Assembly: GCA_037178625.1 (NCBI GenBank)
Contig: CM074140.1
Span: 124,001-188,000, forward strand
From: Skeletonema tropicum
Lineage: Eukaryota > Bacillariophyta > Thalassiosirophyceae > Thalassiosirales > Thalassiosiraceae
Direction: 5' to 3'
Length of the DNA stretch: 64,000 bases
The translations under genes were made by a program, and so were the position numbers. The notes beneath the pieces are model-generated. The model had not been told where the DNA came from. It made no database searches and saw nothing but the letters and a program-made list of their open reading frames with translations. This document shows, piece by piece, positions 44,368 to 55,138 of this stretch. Numbering within the stretch: the stretch's first letter is position 1; each line of letters starts with the position of its first letter.

Positions 44368-46519
44368 AGAGAGTAGAGTATATATAGATGTAGTATATAA
44401 TGCACGTCCGTGTATTCACTTGACCACACATCATCATGCATGATAGAGAGGGTGAGGTTTGGGTTCACTCTCCTTGTACTTGTATATACAATAATCTCTT
44501 TGTGTTCCAGAGGTGAGGTTGAGGTGCGTAGGCGCAGGCTGACATTGTGTTGACATTAGTTTTCTATACATCAATCATTAGAGCATAAGTAGTAGAGTAA
44601 TGTTGTGTTATAATTGATATCAAATTTAGTATTTGATAGATAGGATACGATAGACGTCGAGAGAGATGGATGTAAATGTAATAATTCTTAAACTGAGCAT
44701 GACTAGATAGCATTGAGACGCAGTTAGATTTGACATGAAGGAAAAGAATTGATGGATGGAGAGAACGAACCGGAACAGGAAGAAGAGCACGATGTGAGGG
44801 TGTAATACCACGATCAAATCATGCAACTAATCTGTTTACTGCTCATGACTGTGAAACAGTGGTGTTACGAATAATAGCTGTGTCACTATGTAGATATAGA
44901 TGAAGATACTTCAGCAGCTTCGTATCACAGCAACTGTTTCAGACATATATTTAGTCAGCTTTACTGTTAGATCTGTGTATTTGTCCATCATCAATTTAAA
45001 CATCTGTGTAGCATTGAGAACGGAAGTCTCGATCTACCTCTCTCTTCTTTTCAAGCGAGCCACTGCTTGAGACGGATTTGATGTCACGAGACTCTCTCGA
45101 ACACCGCGCTGCACTACGATACAGCAGTGGATTTGAACTGCACCTGCGACTTACACCTATCCTACCACTACCTCTACTTGATGAGCTTTTTAGCTCTGCA
45201 GTGCAGTCGTCTGAAGTGATGATGCCAAAGTCCTTGCACTCTACTTGATGACTTCTATATCTATTGAGAACGAAGATATGCAATCAAGGGCATCGATCAA
45301 AAACATGTGCGAGATGTGACGCGTACGAGTTGGAATACGTCGTATTCAATATTAGAGCTTGCATTTCAATGCATACCCCGCGACGCAGATCAAGCCGAGC
45401 CGATTATTTAGGAAATCAGGACATGGCATGGTCGCCGCTGGCAATCCAACGCAGTATTGAAGTGAAAATGCCACGTTGCATTAGATAAGCAGCTTCTATA
45501 TCGTTATTTTGTTTCATCATGGCGGCCGAGGGTGATAATATCACGCGCTAAGTAGCTTGATTCGACGTCGACGCGTGCTAACTTGGTCTTGCAAAACAGT
45601 CGAGTGGTATTCTCAATGGCAGTGGCAGTTTCAATCGACTCAACTAAATCGAACTCTCCCCTAGAATCCTTATGTCAGCCCCAAATCGACAATCCAAATC
45701 CCGGTCTCCGTGGATAACAATGAGACGACCATTACCATTCGAATCTTCGTCTCAAGCGCTATCGATTACTACAAGAATCACTGCTTTGGCAGGGGCCCTC
45801 GCCGTTGACGCTTGCGAAGATCCAATAATTACCACAGCTCGATCCCAAAAAGCGACCAACTTAATGCGGCGGGCTCTATGATAGTTGGTACAGACGCATT
45901 CAACGCTGCGCTGAAGACACTTCATGACGATCAGCCTCATCCAGAAGGATATAGACGCGGCATTTCAATACACACTTCCGTGAGAAGCTGTCAATGTCTC
46001 TCACCATCACAACTCCGTACTCAAATCAACCAAAGATCCAATCCAACCACCGACCACCCACCACTCTTACGTTGCTGCTGCCGTCGCAGCTTCCTTTCAT
46101 TTGTTTTTCTTCATCTTGAAATTAGTTTAGCCCTCAACCTGACAAGAAGAAGAGATTGGTTGATACTCCAAACTTAGGTGTAGAATTTTGGCAGCTGTCG
46201 TTATTCTTTTAATGTAATGTCAATCATTTGTGTATCAGCTGAAATCCTCTGAGAGCATTGTTATGCTATTATTGTGTGGAAAATGAGGTCCAGACCACAA
46301 CTACAACTCAGTTGTAAATCAATTGGAATCTAGCTATTGATTCTTGGTCATTCTATCTCATCCTCGTCATCAGCGTAAGGCAAGGTACCATATGATAGAT
46401 TCTTTTTGAATGTCATTGAAGTTGTTGTATTCTTCTCTTGCACTCAAACTTTTAGCACAAACAACACCTACGCACTGTCTCTCAAAACTCTGCAATTTAT
46501 TCGTTCGTCCAATGTTCCT
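44368..46519. other. long intergenic region
   Basis: No gene is supported. Small open frames (for example 44996-45283 minus and 45812-46177 plus) lack motifs and codon consistency. A (TTGTGTTG)-like and GAGAGT-rich stretch at 44370-44560 is probably the clpS-like 3' region. Confidence 0.45.
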
Positions 46520-47059
46520 CTATTCCTCCGTGGCGTCACCACCTCGAGCTGCCAATATCAACTTGGATTCTTCCGTGGCACCATATGCCTCCTTACTACC
46601 ACGACGTCCAAATATCTCCTCCTCTTCCAAATGAGCATTTAATTGCCAAACCCACCGAGCAAAGAAGGCGGCACCAACGAATTGAGCAGCGGGACGCCAG
46701 AACCAGATTGTGTCGGGTGTGCGGAAACCAATGACTTCACTGAACCCCCAAATGGCTCCAGCGCCACCGAACACTTGAAGGATGAGATTGGTACCAAAGA
46801 TGTGGATAGTGTCGAGTATCTTTTTGTTTTGCTTGTTCATCATTTTATTGTCGTTGTTATTATCGTCTTGATTCAAGTTAAGTTTCTGTAGAGCGCCTCT
46901 TTTCTTTAGGGTCTCACGTTGTCCTGTTGAAGATCGACCAGAAGCGAATGACAGTTGTGGACGTGTCTTTGAAATGAAGGGTAGATTGCGGTTGTTCTCG
47001 GCGGTAGTGAAGCCACTAACAGCAGCGGCTAAAGTGAGGACGAACGGAAGAAGCTTCAT
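46520..47059 (-). CDS. small plastid-directed membrane protein, 179 residues
   Basis: Function unknown. The N-terminal 16 residues are a hydrophobic signal peptide ending at AVSGF|TT, an ASAFAP-like site also used by the P450 at 53561, which suggests plastid import. After an Asn-rich linker come two likely membrane segments, around LILQVFGGAGAIWGFSEVIG and FVGAAFFARWVWQL, linked by a short Trp-rich loop (TPDTIWFWRPAAQ). The C-terminal tail is acidic. The single-exon frame starts at the first ATG. It could be a small thylakoid or envelope protein; I recognise no named family. Confidence 0.65.
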   Translation of the reverse strand: MKLLPFVLTLAAAVSGFTTAENNRNLPFISKTRPQLSFASGRSSTGQRETLKKRGALQKLNLNQDDNNNDNKMMNKQNKKILDTIHIFGTNLILQVFGGAGAIWGFSEVIGFRTPDTIWFWRPAAQFVGAAFFARWVWQLNAHLEEEEIFGRRGSKEAYGATEESKLILAARGGDATEE

Positions 47060-47293
47060 TTTATTATTAGGAGGTAATGGAATAGAATTATGTTTTAATC
47101 AGCTACCAACAAAGATGTGTACATGTTGTAGCATGGTGTCATGTCGCCAGCGAAGGTCTGTGGTAGAATGATGATACTCTACTTAGGAGGAAGCAAGAGG
47201 AAGGATGGGAGCGAGCGTTGAGGATGGAGGGCTTTCGCGCTTCTTCAAAATAGGCGAGCTGCGAACTATTTAGCAAGAAACAGTTCTAATTTG

Positions 47294-49133
47294 TAGGGGT
47301 TGGTCTCGTCTCGTCTCGACCGGGACGAGACGGGAATTTTTGGGTCGAGACAAGTGTCCCGTCTCGGCACCCTCTGTCTCGGGACATCTCGGGACATCTC
47401 GGGTTTTTGCCATCACTCTCTCACAGCCAACCATGATGACAAAGAACAATTCGTCTCTGCGGCTAAACTTCTGATTTCATCAACACGATTCCAATCTCAC
47501 AACACGATTGCTCCCTTTGACAACCGTTGGGTACGTTTACAAGACTTAGTTCATTGGTCTTTGATTACTTTTTTGATGCATTTACCTCATAATCTGCTTT
47601 CCATGTACCAAATAACAAATAATCATGCCCCATGTCGATGCTATGTCCGATGCCAATACAGCTGCTCTCGCCGCTGCCGCTGCAAGCAAGGATGATATCC
47701 CCGATGACAACGCAGCTTCCTCTGCCGGCAAGAATCGCAACCTGCCAGAATCATCGAGTGACGAAGAAGATGGCAATTCCAAAAAGCGCAAAGTATCATT
47801 CCCTTTGCGCAAATCATCGGAATCCTCAAGCGACGAAGAACAATGGGAAAACCCATGCATTTGCGAATATTATAAGGGTGATAATAAAATGTGTCGTGTA
47901 CACAAAGAGTTGAGAAAGTTTGCAATGCCACTGAAAGGGAAAGGAGCACCTAAGGATTGGGTTAGAGGTGAACCAAGAACACCTCCTCAGACTAGTGTCA
48001 CTTCTATCGCTTCTGCATCAAATATCATCGACCTAAGCTCCGATAAACAAAACCTAGCAGCAGCGTTCGAATGTGAATCAGGAAAGGAGGATATGGTCGA
48101 TGCCATGTTGAAGGCTGCTGGGGTAAGTTCTTTTGATACCCCTAATTTGTCGAGACTCTCCTCAAAGATTTCGACGAAAAACGATACATTCCCGAAGCTG
48201 AAGGCAAAGTGAGGTTCACCCGCGAAGTTCAGATTGGTGCACGCAATCGCTATGTAAGTGTGCATCCAAATTTTTTCATTGCAGCATTCCTTGATCCTCG
48301 CTGCAGGAAGGGCTTGGAAAAACATTGGATGATTCCTGAACAGTATGATGATTTGCGTGCTATGATTCTTGACCTAATGGTTGATGTCGCGAAGGCGACC
48401 AATCCAAATACGAATGATAACGGTGGTGAAGGTGGAAGTAATGGAGAAGCGCAAGTATCTTCTAAATCAGAAGATACGAGCTTCGCTTTCTTAGGTGCGT
48501 TTGATTTCGACGATGATGCAGCAGCAAATGATGATGAAGTGACTGATGAAAATATTCGGATCAGATGTGAAGCCCAGCTTAAGGCTTACGAACTCGTTGA
48601 GCAATTGCCGATAAAAGAAGGAGGAAAGTTCAATGATCCATTGAAGCGTTGGAAACAACTCGCTCACCAATTCCCTGAACTTGCAACACTTGCACGAGAG
48701 TACCTGTGTATTCCAGCAACGTCCGCTCCCTCGGAAAGAATCTGGAGCAGGGCAGCCAGAGTTGTCACAGCAAAGCGATCTTGCATTGATCCTATTGTCA
48801 CTTCTCGCATCATGTTTGTCGAAGAAAATACAAGCCTCATCCGCAAACATTGGGATGAACTCATGCCTGGGGTGCCCTTGACTGAGTTCCTACTCCCTCC
48901 TTCTTTTGAGGACAAGGATGAGAACGGGGATCCAATCGATGCTGGCCAGAACGATGAGTAATAAGTAGTCTAAGAGTCCGTAATAGATAGTTATTTGTTT
49001 GTTCTGTGTCCCTTTTAATCATTGCTTACCTTCTTGTTGAAAATCTCGAGACATCCCGGGATCTCGTCTCGACGGACCCTGTCCCGTCTCGAGTCTCGGG
49101 ACGGTGCCGAGACCGGGACGGGACCAACCCCTA
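47294..49133. mobile_element. hAT transposon, 1840 bp, with 8-bp target duplication
   Basis: The ends are the exact 12-bp inverted repeat TAGGGGTTGGTC, and the 8-bp target CTAATTTG is duplicated at 47286-47293 and 49134-49141. Both subterminal regions (about 100 bp each) are dense in CGAGAC/GTCTCG motifs in both orientations, typical of hAT subterminal binding sites. The interior encodes an N-terminal part and an intact-looking C-terminal hAT domain but lacks the central catalytic region. It is best read as an internally deleted, non-autonomous hAT. Confidence 0.95.
47625..48961 (+). pseudogene. internally deleted hAT transposase
   Basis: The first part (ATG 47625 to TGA 48212) encodes an acidic, Ser-rich N-terminus with a KKRK signal and a Cys/His cluster (CICEYYKGDNKMCRVHKE). 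A second frame opens around 48150 with LLKDFDEKRYIPEAEGK and runs to TAA at 48961. It contains FFIAAFLDPRCRKG and the hAT dimerisation signature FPELATLAREYL, then IPATSAPSERIWSRA, then RSCIDP. The two frames together give ~445 residues; intact hAT transposases usually exceed 600. The catalytic centre between them is missing. A GTAAGT near 48124 could be a splice donor, but the implied intron would be only ~35-50 bases, so a deletion is likelier. Confidence 0.85.
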
Positions 49134-49163
49134 CTAATTTGGACACTCCGTCCCTTCACCATA

Positions 49164-49466
49164 TCCCAGGTATTGTAAATTTCTTACCAGCAATTTTATT
49201 GCTGGTTACCGTATAGAAAACATACCAGGCTACGTAGAAATGCCTTACCAGCAATAAAATTGCTGGTTAAAAATACTAATTCCTATGTACCTTTGCCCCC
49301 GTTCTACACCCTCAGATGCGAACTCTCTTTTTTCTCTTCTCCCCCTCCGTACGATGTACGTAGGAACACTATGTCCCTTACCAGCAATTAAATTGCTGGT
49401 AAGGGACAGACCGCTTTACCGCCATTTTCTTACCTGCAATAAAATTGCAGGTTAAATTTACCTGGG
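49164..49466. mobile_element. ~303-bp MITE built of hairpins, TA target duplication
   Basis: The ends are inverted copies beginning TCCCAGGTA, flanked by TA at 49162-49163 and 49467-49468. Inside are four hairpins with a shared design. Three use ACCAGCAA(T-rich)TTGCTGGT stems (about 49185-49212, 49242-49268, 49379-49408), and one has the variant CCTGCAAT...ATTGCAGG (about 49434-49453). It begins 22 bp after the hAT target duplication. Confidence 0.75.
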
Positions 49467-49540
49467 ATATAGCTAAATAGGATCTTCAGACACGTGTCTG
49501 AGTCACTTGGGAGGACTCAGCACGCACTCTCTGCATAAAA

Positions 49541-49589
49541 ATGCAGAGTCCCTCTGAAGAGGACTCCCATTTATGACAGAAGACCTTAT
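49541..49589 (+). repeat. 49-bp direct repeat, copy 1
   Basis: Exact match to 50682-50730, starting ATGCAGAGTCCCTCTGAAGA. The pair brackets ~1.1 kb containing the hairpin repeat family and the 50.3-kb MITE. In this copy the first bases also pair with an upstream CTCTGCAT. Confidence 0.9.
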
Positions 49590-49614
49590 CTCTGCATAGG
49601 AGTAAACTAGAGAC

Positions 49615-50190
49615 CGGACCAGCTCGGCTGCTGGTCCGCTAGCCCCCCCGAAATGGGTCTTGAGACAATTATTCTTGTTGGTATGAGAACGAACGCTTCG
49701 AAGCGGCTCTAACTTGTGTTGGAAGCGAATGCAAACCTGAAGCGTCATGAATCTGAAAGGGTATGGTTTTATCCCTTTCAGTTTTGACCTATGTTGGCCT
49801 TACTTTGCTTGCTTTTTCTAATGAGAATAGACTCGTTTGAAGCGGCTCTAACTTGCGTCGAAGCGGTTCTAACTTGCTTGCTACCCACACATTTGACCTT
49901 TGCTTGCTTTTTGGAATGAGAATAGACTCGTATGAAGCGGCTCTAACTTGCGTCGAAGCGGTTCTAACTTGCTTGCTACCCGGAAATGTGCGTGAAATAA
50001 AACGCACGAAACGGCTCTAACTAAATATCTAATGTTGTTCGTCTGTTTTGCACTATATATGTTGGCCTTTTAATGAGAACGGAGTCGTACGAAGCGGTTC
50101 TAACTTGCTTGCTAAAACGTAGCGAATGCAAACCTGAAGGGCAAAAAATCTGAAAGGAAATGGTTTTATCCCTTTCAGATTTTCATTATG
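49615..50190 (+). repeat. hairpin plus tandem GGCTCTAACTTGC repeat family
   Basis: The hairpin stem of 9276/11254 occurs at 49615-49638. It is followed by at least five blocks of GAAGCGG(C/T)TCTAACTTGC and several GAATAGACTCGT(T/A)TGAAG blocks, arranged as imperfect ~100-bp units. The same family is present at 11279-11510 and, shorter, at 9320-9360. Confidence 0.75.
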
Positions 50191-50323
50191 GTGGCCTGTA
50201 TTTATGAAGATGATGCGTTGTTATTCAGGATGTGGATGTACTCCTGAACTACTAAAACGAAAAAAGTTTAGGTTATCACAGCGGATTTTGACGAAATGTG
50301 ACAAACACGTACGAACCACAATA

Positions 50324-50660
50324 CTGTGTCCACGCATCAAATTTGGCCTCCTAATTTTTCATATTTTTGCCAAATTTGGCCTCGCTTGGCCAAATTTCAA
50401 ATTTCAAATTTGGCCTCCTTTGGCAAATTTGGCCTTTTGGCAAAAATATCAAATTTCATTTTTGGCCTCCAAATTTGGCCTTCTCAAAGAAAGAATCATG
50501 AGCCGTCCTAACAAAAAATGAAAATAAGCAAAATTTAACATGCGTGGACACAAAGTCAAATTTTTGATGTTAAATTTTTGCTAAATTTTACTTGGCAAAA
50601 TTTGAAATTTGGCCGAGCGAGGCCAAATTTGGCAAAAATAAATTTCATGCGTGGACACAG
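50324..50660. mobile_element. 337-bp AT-rich MITE with TA target duplication
   Basis: Ends are the 14-bp exact inverted repeat CTGTGTCCACGCAT, flanked by TA at 50322-50323 and 50661-50662. The interior is made of many short CAAATTTGGCC-type words in both orientations and so is itself self-complementary. A third partial copy of the end (ATGCGTGGACACA) lies internally at about 50539. Frames read across it are low-complexity and not genes. Confidence 0.85.
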
Positions 50661-50681
50661 TAATTTATTTATATTTATTAG

Positions 50682-50730
50682 ATGCAGAGTCCCTCTGAAG
50701 AGGACTCCCATTTATGACAGAAGACCTTAT
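50682..50730 (+). repeat. 49-bp direct repeat, copy 2
   Basis: Exact copy of 49541-49589, located 22 bp after the end of the 50.3-kb MITE. Confidence 0.9.
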
Positions 50731-51709
50731 GTAGGGTGCCGTCCCTTCTTCTTGCCAACAACAGCACGAAGACGTAAGGAATATTATCGCAGAGTGATTA
50801 GCGTATTTTTGCCCCCAGACGTCTTTCTTCCTTCGATTAGTTTGCTTTTAGGTGTCAACTATTCAGTCTCAGCCACATACTCCTCATTAATGTTAATGTC
50901 CGTCACGGTCTCGTCTGCATCTAACTCACCATGTTCATTGCTATTGCTGGATTTGGTGGAATGTTCGATTCATGATGATCATTACCTCATAAATATCACC
51001 ACCACTACTACTCGAATACGTACACTCGGCAAGAGTGATATCACACCTTCCATCGCAAGACATGTTGCATTGCTCAACGTGCAGAAGCTCAGCGTCAGCG
51101 GATGATCTGGGGTCGAATGGGTACACCCTCGCAACTGGTATCAAGGCTTGTACTTGTACTGCTCACCTCATGGTCTCGATTTTCAAAGCTTCCTGTCACA
51201 CAACAATTGATTCCCGAAGTACAATCAAACTTCCCCACGGAGGCCCCTGGCCTTTGGCTTGTCTCAAGAGCGTGAGGGTGAGTTGTGGCCAACGAAAATG
51301 ATGGCAAGAAAACAATTTGGATCTTCATGATGAACTGCTTTTTATTAGTTCGATGCTTTTATGGGAGGGACACTTTGCCCTAGAGGCTAAGAAAGCTCCA
51401 TTCCTCTGTATCAATAATCTTGTATGCACGGTAAACGTGGATGGAAGTGGATTGAGTCGAGTAGGTAGGAGTATGTAGGTACGTCTCTGTGTGTGTCGAG
51501 TCGTTTTTGGTGAGTCGTTTTTGTGTCAAGCAAGAAGTTGACGCGTGTCGGATTGGAGAGATCCAAGCGATCGACATCAGTAGCGCAAAGCGAACCCCAT
51601 CTCCTTCCTTGAGAATGCACTTCCCAATCCTATCGGCCTACAAATGAATAAGTAGCAACACAACATATTAATAATGATCTATTATAACGACTGATTCCTG
51701 CCGCTGCCA
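50731..51709. other. intergenic region upstream of the transporter
   Basis: No gene is supported. Overlapping frames on both strands (50941-51328) have no motifs. The ~60 bp before 51710 are AT-rich. Confidence 0.4.
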
Positions 51710-53108
51710 ATGACTCTTGCTACCCTATTATCTGAAGACACTGACTCATATCATCTGGTTCTTGCAACATCGTTCCTGATAGGTATTTCGACATTGCTGC
51801 CTTACAATGCATTCCTCTCCGCTCCAGACTTTTTGCAACAATATTACGAAATAGTCACGAACGAACAGGATAGCAGCAGTGGACAAGAAACACTGGAATA
51901 TGTAAACTGGTGGAAGACAATGCCTACATTCGCTGCATTACTCGGCGTATTTCCAAATCTTTTGGTGCAGCTACTTCTTCTTTTGCCGTGTGGTCAAAGG
52001 ATTGTCATGTGTAAGAGATTTTGCACGAGTATTCTAATCATGACGGCCTGTCTTGTCATCGTGCTGCTCCCTTGCTTTGTAGGAGGATCACCAATCATTG
52101 AAGCATCGGCACTAGTTATACTGATATTCAGTATAACAATCTGTGGAGCTGCAACCGGATTAATACAAGCAACAATCTTTTCATTCACAGCAGAACTCCC
52201 GCCAATATATACTGGAGCAGCCATGACGGGAATGGCCTTATCTGGAATGATTACATCTACGCTGCGGATTATATCCAAGGCATCCAATGCAGGGGCACCG
52301 CTTGTTGATGCAGTCGTCTATTATGGTGTTGCCATCTCAATCTTAGTCTTGACGTTGTTTTGTATTCAGTTCTTTTTAAAGAAGAACCCATATGCTCTTC
52401 ATCACACGCACTTACTGAGTGGAGAGGCTACACCAAGACTTCACTCAAGGAGGAGAAGAGAAAGTATCAATTATTATCGAAATCGGAATGGCTGTAGCCA
52501 AAATCAATCCACTGTAGAGATCTCTTCGGAAGGGGGGTATATATGAATCAAACAACTTAAGCCAAACAGAAGAAGGGCAAAATATAGCACGGCAGAATAC
52601 TTGGCAAGTTCTTCTACGAACACGATACTTCTTGCGTTGTATGTTTGGAATCTTTGCAACAACATTCATCGTGTTCCCAGGAGTCGCAATTGAGGTCCAA
52701 CCTGAGAATGATTGGTATGCAATCCTTGTTGTGGCAATCTTTAACGTTGGAGATGTCATTGGTCGCTTTGGTTCGTCCTCCAGCGATAAAGCTATCTTGC
52801 TTGTTGCGGAACAATACCTTGGAGGATTGATACTACTTCGTTTCGTGGTACTCGTGCCACTGTTCATTATACTGGCATCAAATATGATTAATGATAACAT
52901 TTCCTTGCTGGAGATATCACTAACAATTTGCTTTCTGCTGGGTATAACAAATGGGGCTGTTGGAACATCCTGTGCGATACACGCCCCCATGAAAGAAGAG
53001 ACTCGTCGAAACAAGAATATTGCTGGCAATGCAATCTCTTGTTCGTTGTTAGGAGGGTGCACAATTGGGGCATTGGTTGCTATTGGGATAACGACCGCCT
53101 TGAACTAG
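51710..53108 (+). CDS. equilibrative nucleoside transporter (ENT/SLC29), frame broken at a G6 run
   Basis: ENT proteins move nucleosides across membranes with 11 helices. The first frame (51710-52546) has the ENT helix-1 motif LLPYNAFLSA and about six hydrophobic helices, ending in a polar loop. The second frame carries the C-terminal half with FNVGDVIGR (ENT FNxxDxxGR motif) and GITNGAVGTSCAIHAP, then a final helix ending at TAG 53108. The two halves are open continuously if one G of the run at 52532-52537 is removed; together they give ~465 residues, the normal ENT length. No GT-AG intron with the right phase spans the junction. The break falls in the large loop between helices 6 and 7. Either a sequence error in the homopolymer, a fresh inactivating change, or programmed frameshifting. 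Confidence 0.85.
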
Positions 53109-53560
53109 TTGAATTGACGCTTCCTGTAAATCTATTGCCACTCAAATCGAACTAATTGAGCTAGAGAGAGTGCACTTCACTTGTTCTATCTGTTCCTTAA
53201 TCTTTACGTATACCGTCGTAGTGAGTGATGTCTTCGGTTATTTGCTACGCACGTGGGTTACGTAGCATGGGTCCGGTCGAACCGTACGTGGGTGGTGGGC
53301 TGGCTTGATGAAGCATGTCGGCAGCAAGTTTTGAAGCAAGATCAAAAGTCAAAAGTTCCTGCATGCCGATGAACCAACTCCCGTCTCGTGAACCCTTCAT
53401 GCAAGCAACCTGAGCAACCAACAAGATGCATCGCCACCAAAAGAGAGAAGGATTAATCCAAAGCAAATAAGGAGAGGCTCATAGTTTGCACAGACTGGTG
53501 CCACAAGCACATAAAAATTATAAATCATCTGTGAACACAACAAGCACAAGATAAAACAAG
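53109..53560. other. intergenic, P450 promoter region
   Basis: No gene is seen. A small minus-strand frame at 53245-53466 has no support. Confidence 0.4.
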
Positions 53561-55138
53561 ATGTCATCTTCATTCCTCATCTTATCTTCTCTCCTCCCAG
53601 CCGCTGTCTCCGGCTTCACAACAATCACCGAAGCACCCATGCCATTCAAATGGCCTATCGTCGGCACGCTTCCTGACTTTTTGCAGCGCGGCGGAGTCGA
53701 TAAAATACCCGAAATTTATCAGAACATGTACAAAGAATACGGCTCCGTATTCGCCATGTCTAACCTCGGAGCCGAGTCCCTTGTGCTAAGTGATCCACGT
53801 GCCTTTGACTCTGTCTTGCGTGCCGAGGGAAAATATCCTATTGGCGCCGCTGAGAGCGTCGATACATTTGTTAACTACTACCGAGAGAATAATATTACCC
53901 TGGGGATGAAAGCGTCGTCTCATGGACCCGAATGGAAAGAGTGGCGGAGTCAACTGGATCCTGCTTTGTATGTCGCGTGGAAATCGTATTTACCTACCAT
54001 TGCCAAGGCGGCATCTCAAATCTCTGAGGTGGCCATGTATGAAGTCAACACCGAAAAGGTGAAATTTGAAGACTTGATCCGTCACTCTGCCTTTGATATG
54101 TTTTACTCGGTCATGTATGGTAAGAGTCCCCAAACTACCAATAGCGCCATAGCAAAGCCGAAAGATATCGAATTTGTACAGTCAGCCAAAACTGCATTTG
54201 ATTTGACTGGGGTCATGTTGACCAATCCGCTTGAGAAGGTGTTTCAGACGGATACGTTTCAAAAGTTTAACGTGAATATGGATAAGGTTGTAGAGTTTGG
54301 GAATGAGAAAGCTTTCGATTATTTGAAGCAGGTGCGTGAAGAGAGTGGTAATGTAGAGATGACAGCAGAGACAGAGGCCAATGAAAGGAAAGAAATCAAA
54401 TGTCCCGTACAAGCATTGAAGAATGGAAGCACTAGTCTCCTTGGACGGCTTTTCAACAAGGGTATAGCAGATGATGAATTAGTCACCTTGACCGGACCCA
54501 TGCTGATGGCAGGCGTGGACACAACGGCGTATGTGATGTCATGGCTGTTTCTCAACCTTGCTTCCAATCCCGATGTTCAATCTAAGTTGGCCAACGAGTT
54601 GAAATCCGTATTGAATGGGGCTGATGTAACTACTGCCGAGCAAATGAACTCTTTGCCATACCTCAAGGCGTGCATTCGTGAATCTCATCGGTTGACACCG
54701 ACTTCTGTTGCAAGTTCCAAGACGCTTGAGAAAGATTTGGATATTGCTGTGGATAATCAGACGTATAGGGCCAAGGCAGGGACACGGATTCAATTGAATC
54801 TCTGCGCTATTCCCTGGGATGAACGATATGTAGACAAGCCAATGGAATTTCGTCCAGAGAGATTCATGAAGGATGCCATTGAAGCTAGAAAGGGAACTCC
54901 TTCAGAAATCATCGATCATCCTTGGTTCGATGATGGGTTTGGAAGGGGAAAGCGTCGTTGTCTCGGAGCGAATGTTGCCAAGGCAGAAATTATTATTTTG
55001 GCGTCGAGGTTGATTCAGGATTGGGAGATTACATTGGCAGATCCTACCCAGAAGGATAAGGATAATTGGGTACCAAAACAGTATCTCATGCTCAAAGCCG
55101 ACCCTTATCCTGACATGAAACTTGCTCCAAGGCAGTAA
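53561..55138 (+). CDS. cytochrome P450, plastid-directed, 525 residues
   Basis: Haem-thiolate monooxygenase; substrate unknown. Single exon with all family signatures: I-helix AGVDTTA (about residues 317-323), K-helix ESHR (about 374-377), FRPERF (about 429-434) and the haem loop FGRGKRRCLG with the ligand Cys near 467. The N-terminus has a short signal peptide ending at AVSGF|TT, matching the presequence at 47059, so import into the complex plastid is likely. The KWPIVGTLPDFL Pro-rich hinge follows directly. There is no membrane anchor beyond the signal peptide. Family placement within P450 (mitochondrial-clan or CYP97-like) cannot be settled here. An ATG 30-40 bp after an A/C-rich leader is the obvious start. 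Confidence 0.95.
   Translation: MSSSFLILSSLLPAAVSGFTTITEAPMPFKWPIVGTLPDFLQRGGVDKIPEIYQNMYKEYGSVFAMSNLGAESLVLSDPRAFDSVLRAEGKYPIGAAESVDTFVNYYRENNITLGMKASSHGPEWKEWRSQLDPALYVAWKSYLPTIAKAASQISEVAMYEVNTEKVKFEDLIRHSAFDMFYSVMYGKSPQTTNSAIAKPKDIEFVQSAKTAFDLTGVMLTNPLEKVFQTDTFQKFNVNMDKVVEFGNEKAFDYLKQVREESGNVEMTAETEANERKEIKCPVQALKNGSTSLLGRLFNKGIADDELVTLTGPMLMAGVDTTAYVMSWLFLNLASNPDVQSKLANELKSVLNGADVTTAEQMNSLPYLKACIRESHRLTPTSVASSKTLEKDLDIAVDNQTYRAKAGTRIQLNLCAIPWDERYVDKPMEFRPERFMKDAIEARKGTPSEIIDHPWFDDGFGRGKRRCLGANVAKAEIIILASRLIQDWEITLADPTQKDKDNWVPKQYLMLKADPYPDMKLAPRQ

Noticed and set aside
44996..46177. Small open frames in the intergenic region between the clpS-like gene and the 46.5-kb gene
   Set aside because: No motifs or signal peptides, biased Ser/Arg composition, and no splice structure that extends them.
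48124..48173. Splice junction joining the two hAT transposase frames
   Set aside because: A GTAAGT donor is present but the nearest acceptors give introns of about 35-50 bases, shorter than any other intron here, and the catalytic core would still be missing.
50326..50670. Overlapping frames rich in Phe, Leu and Asn
   Set aside because: They read across a self-complementary AT-rich MITE with TIRs and a TA duplication; composition explains them.
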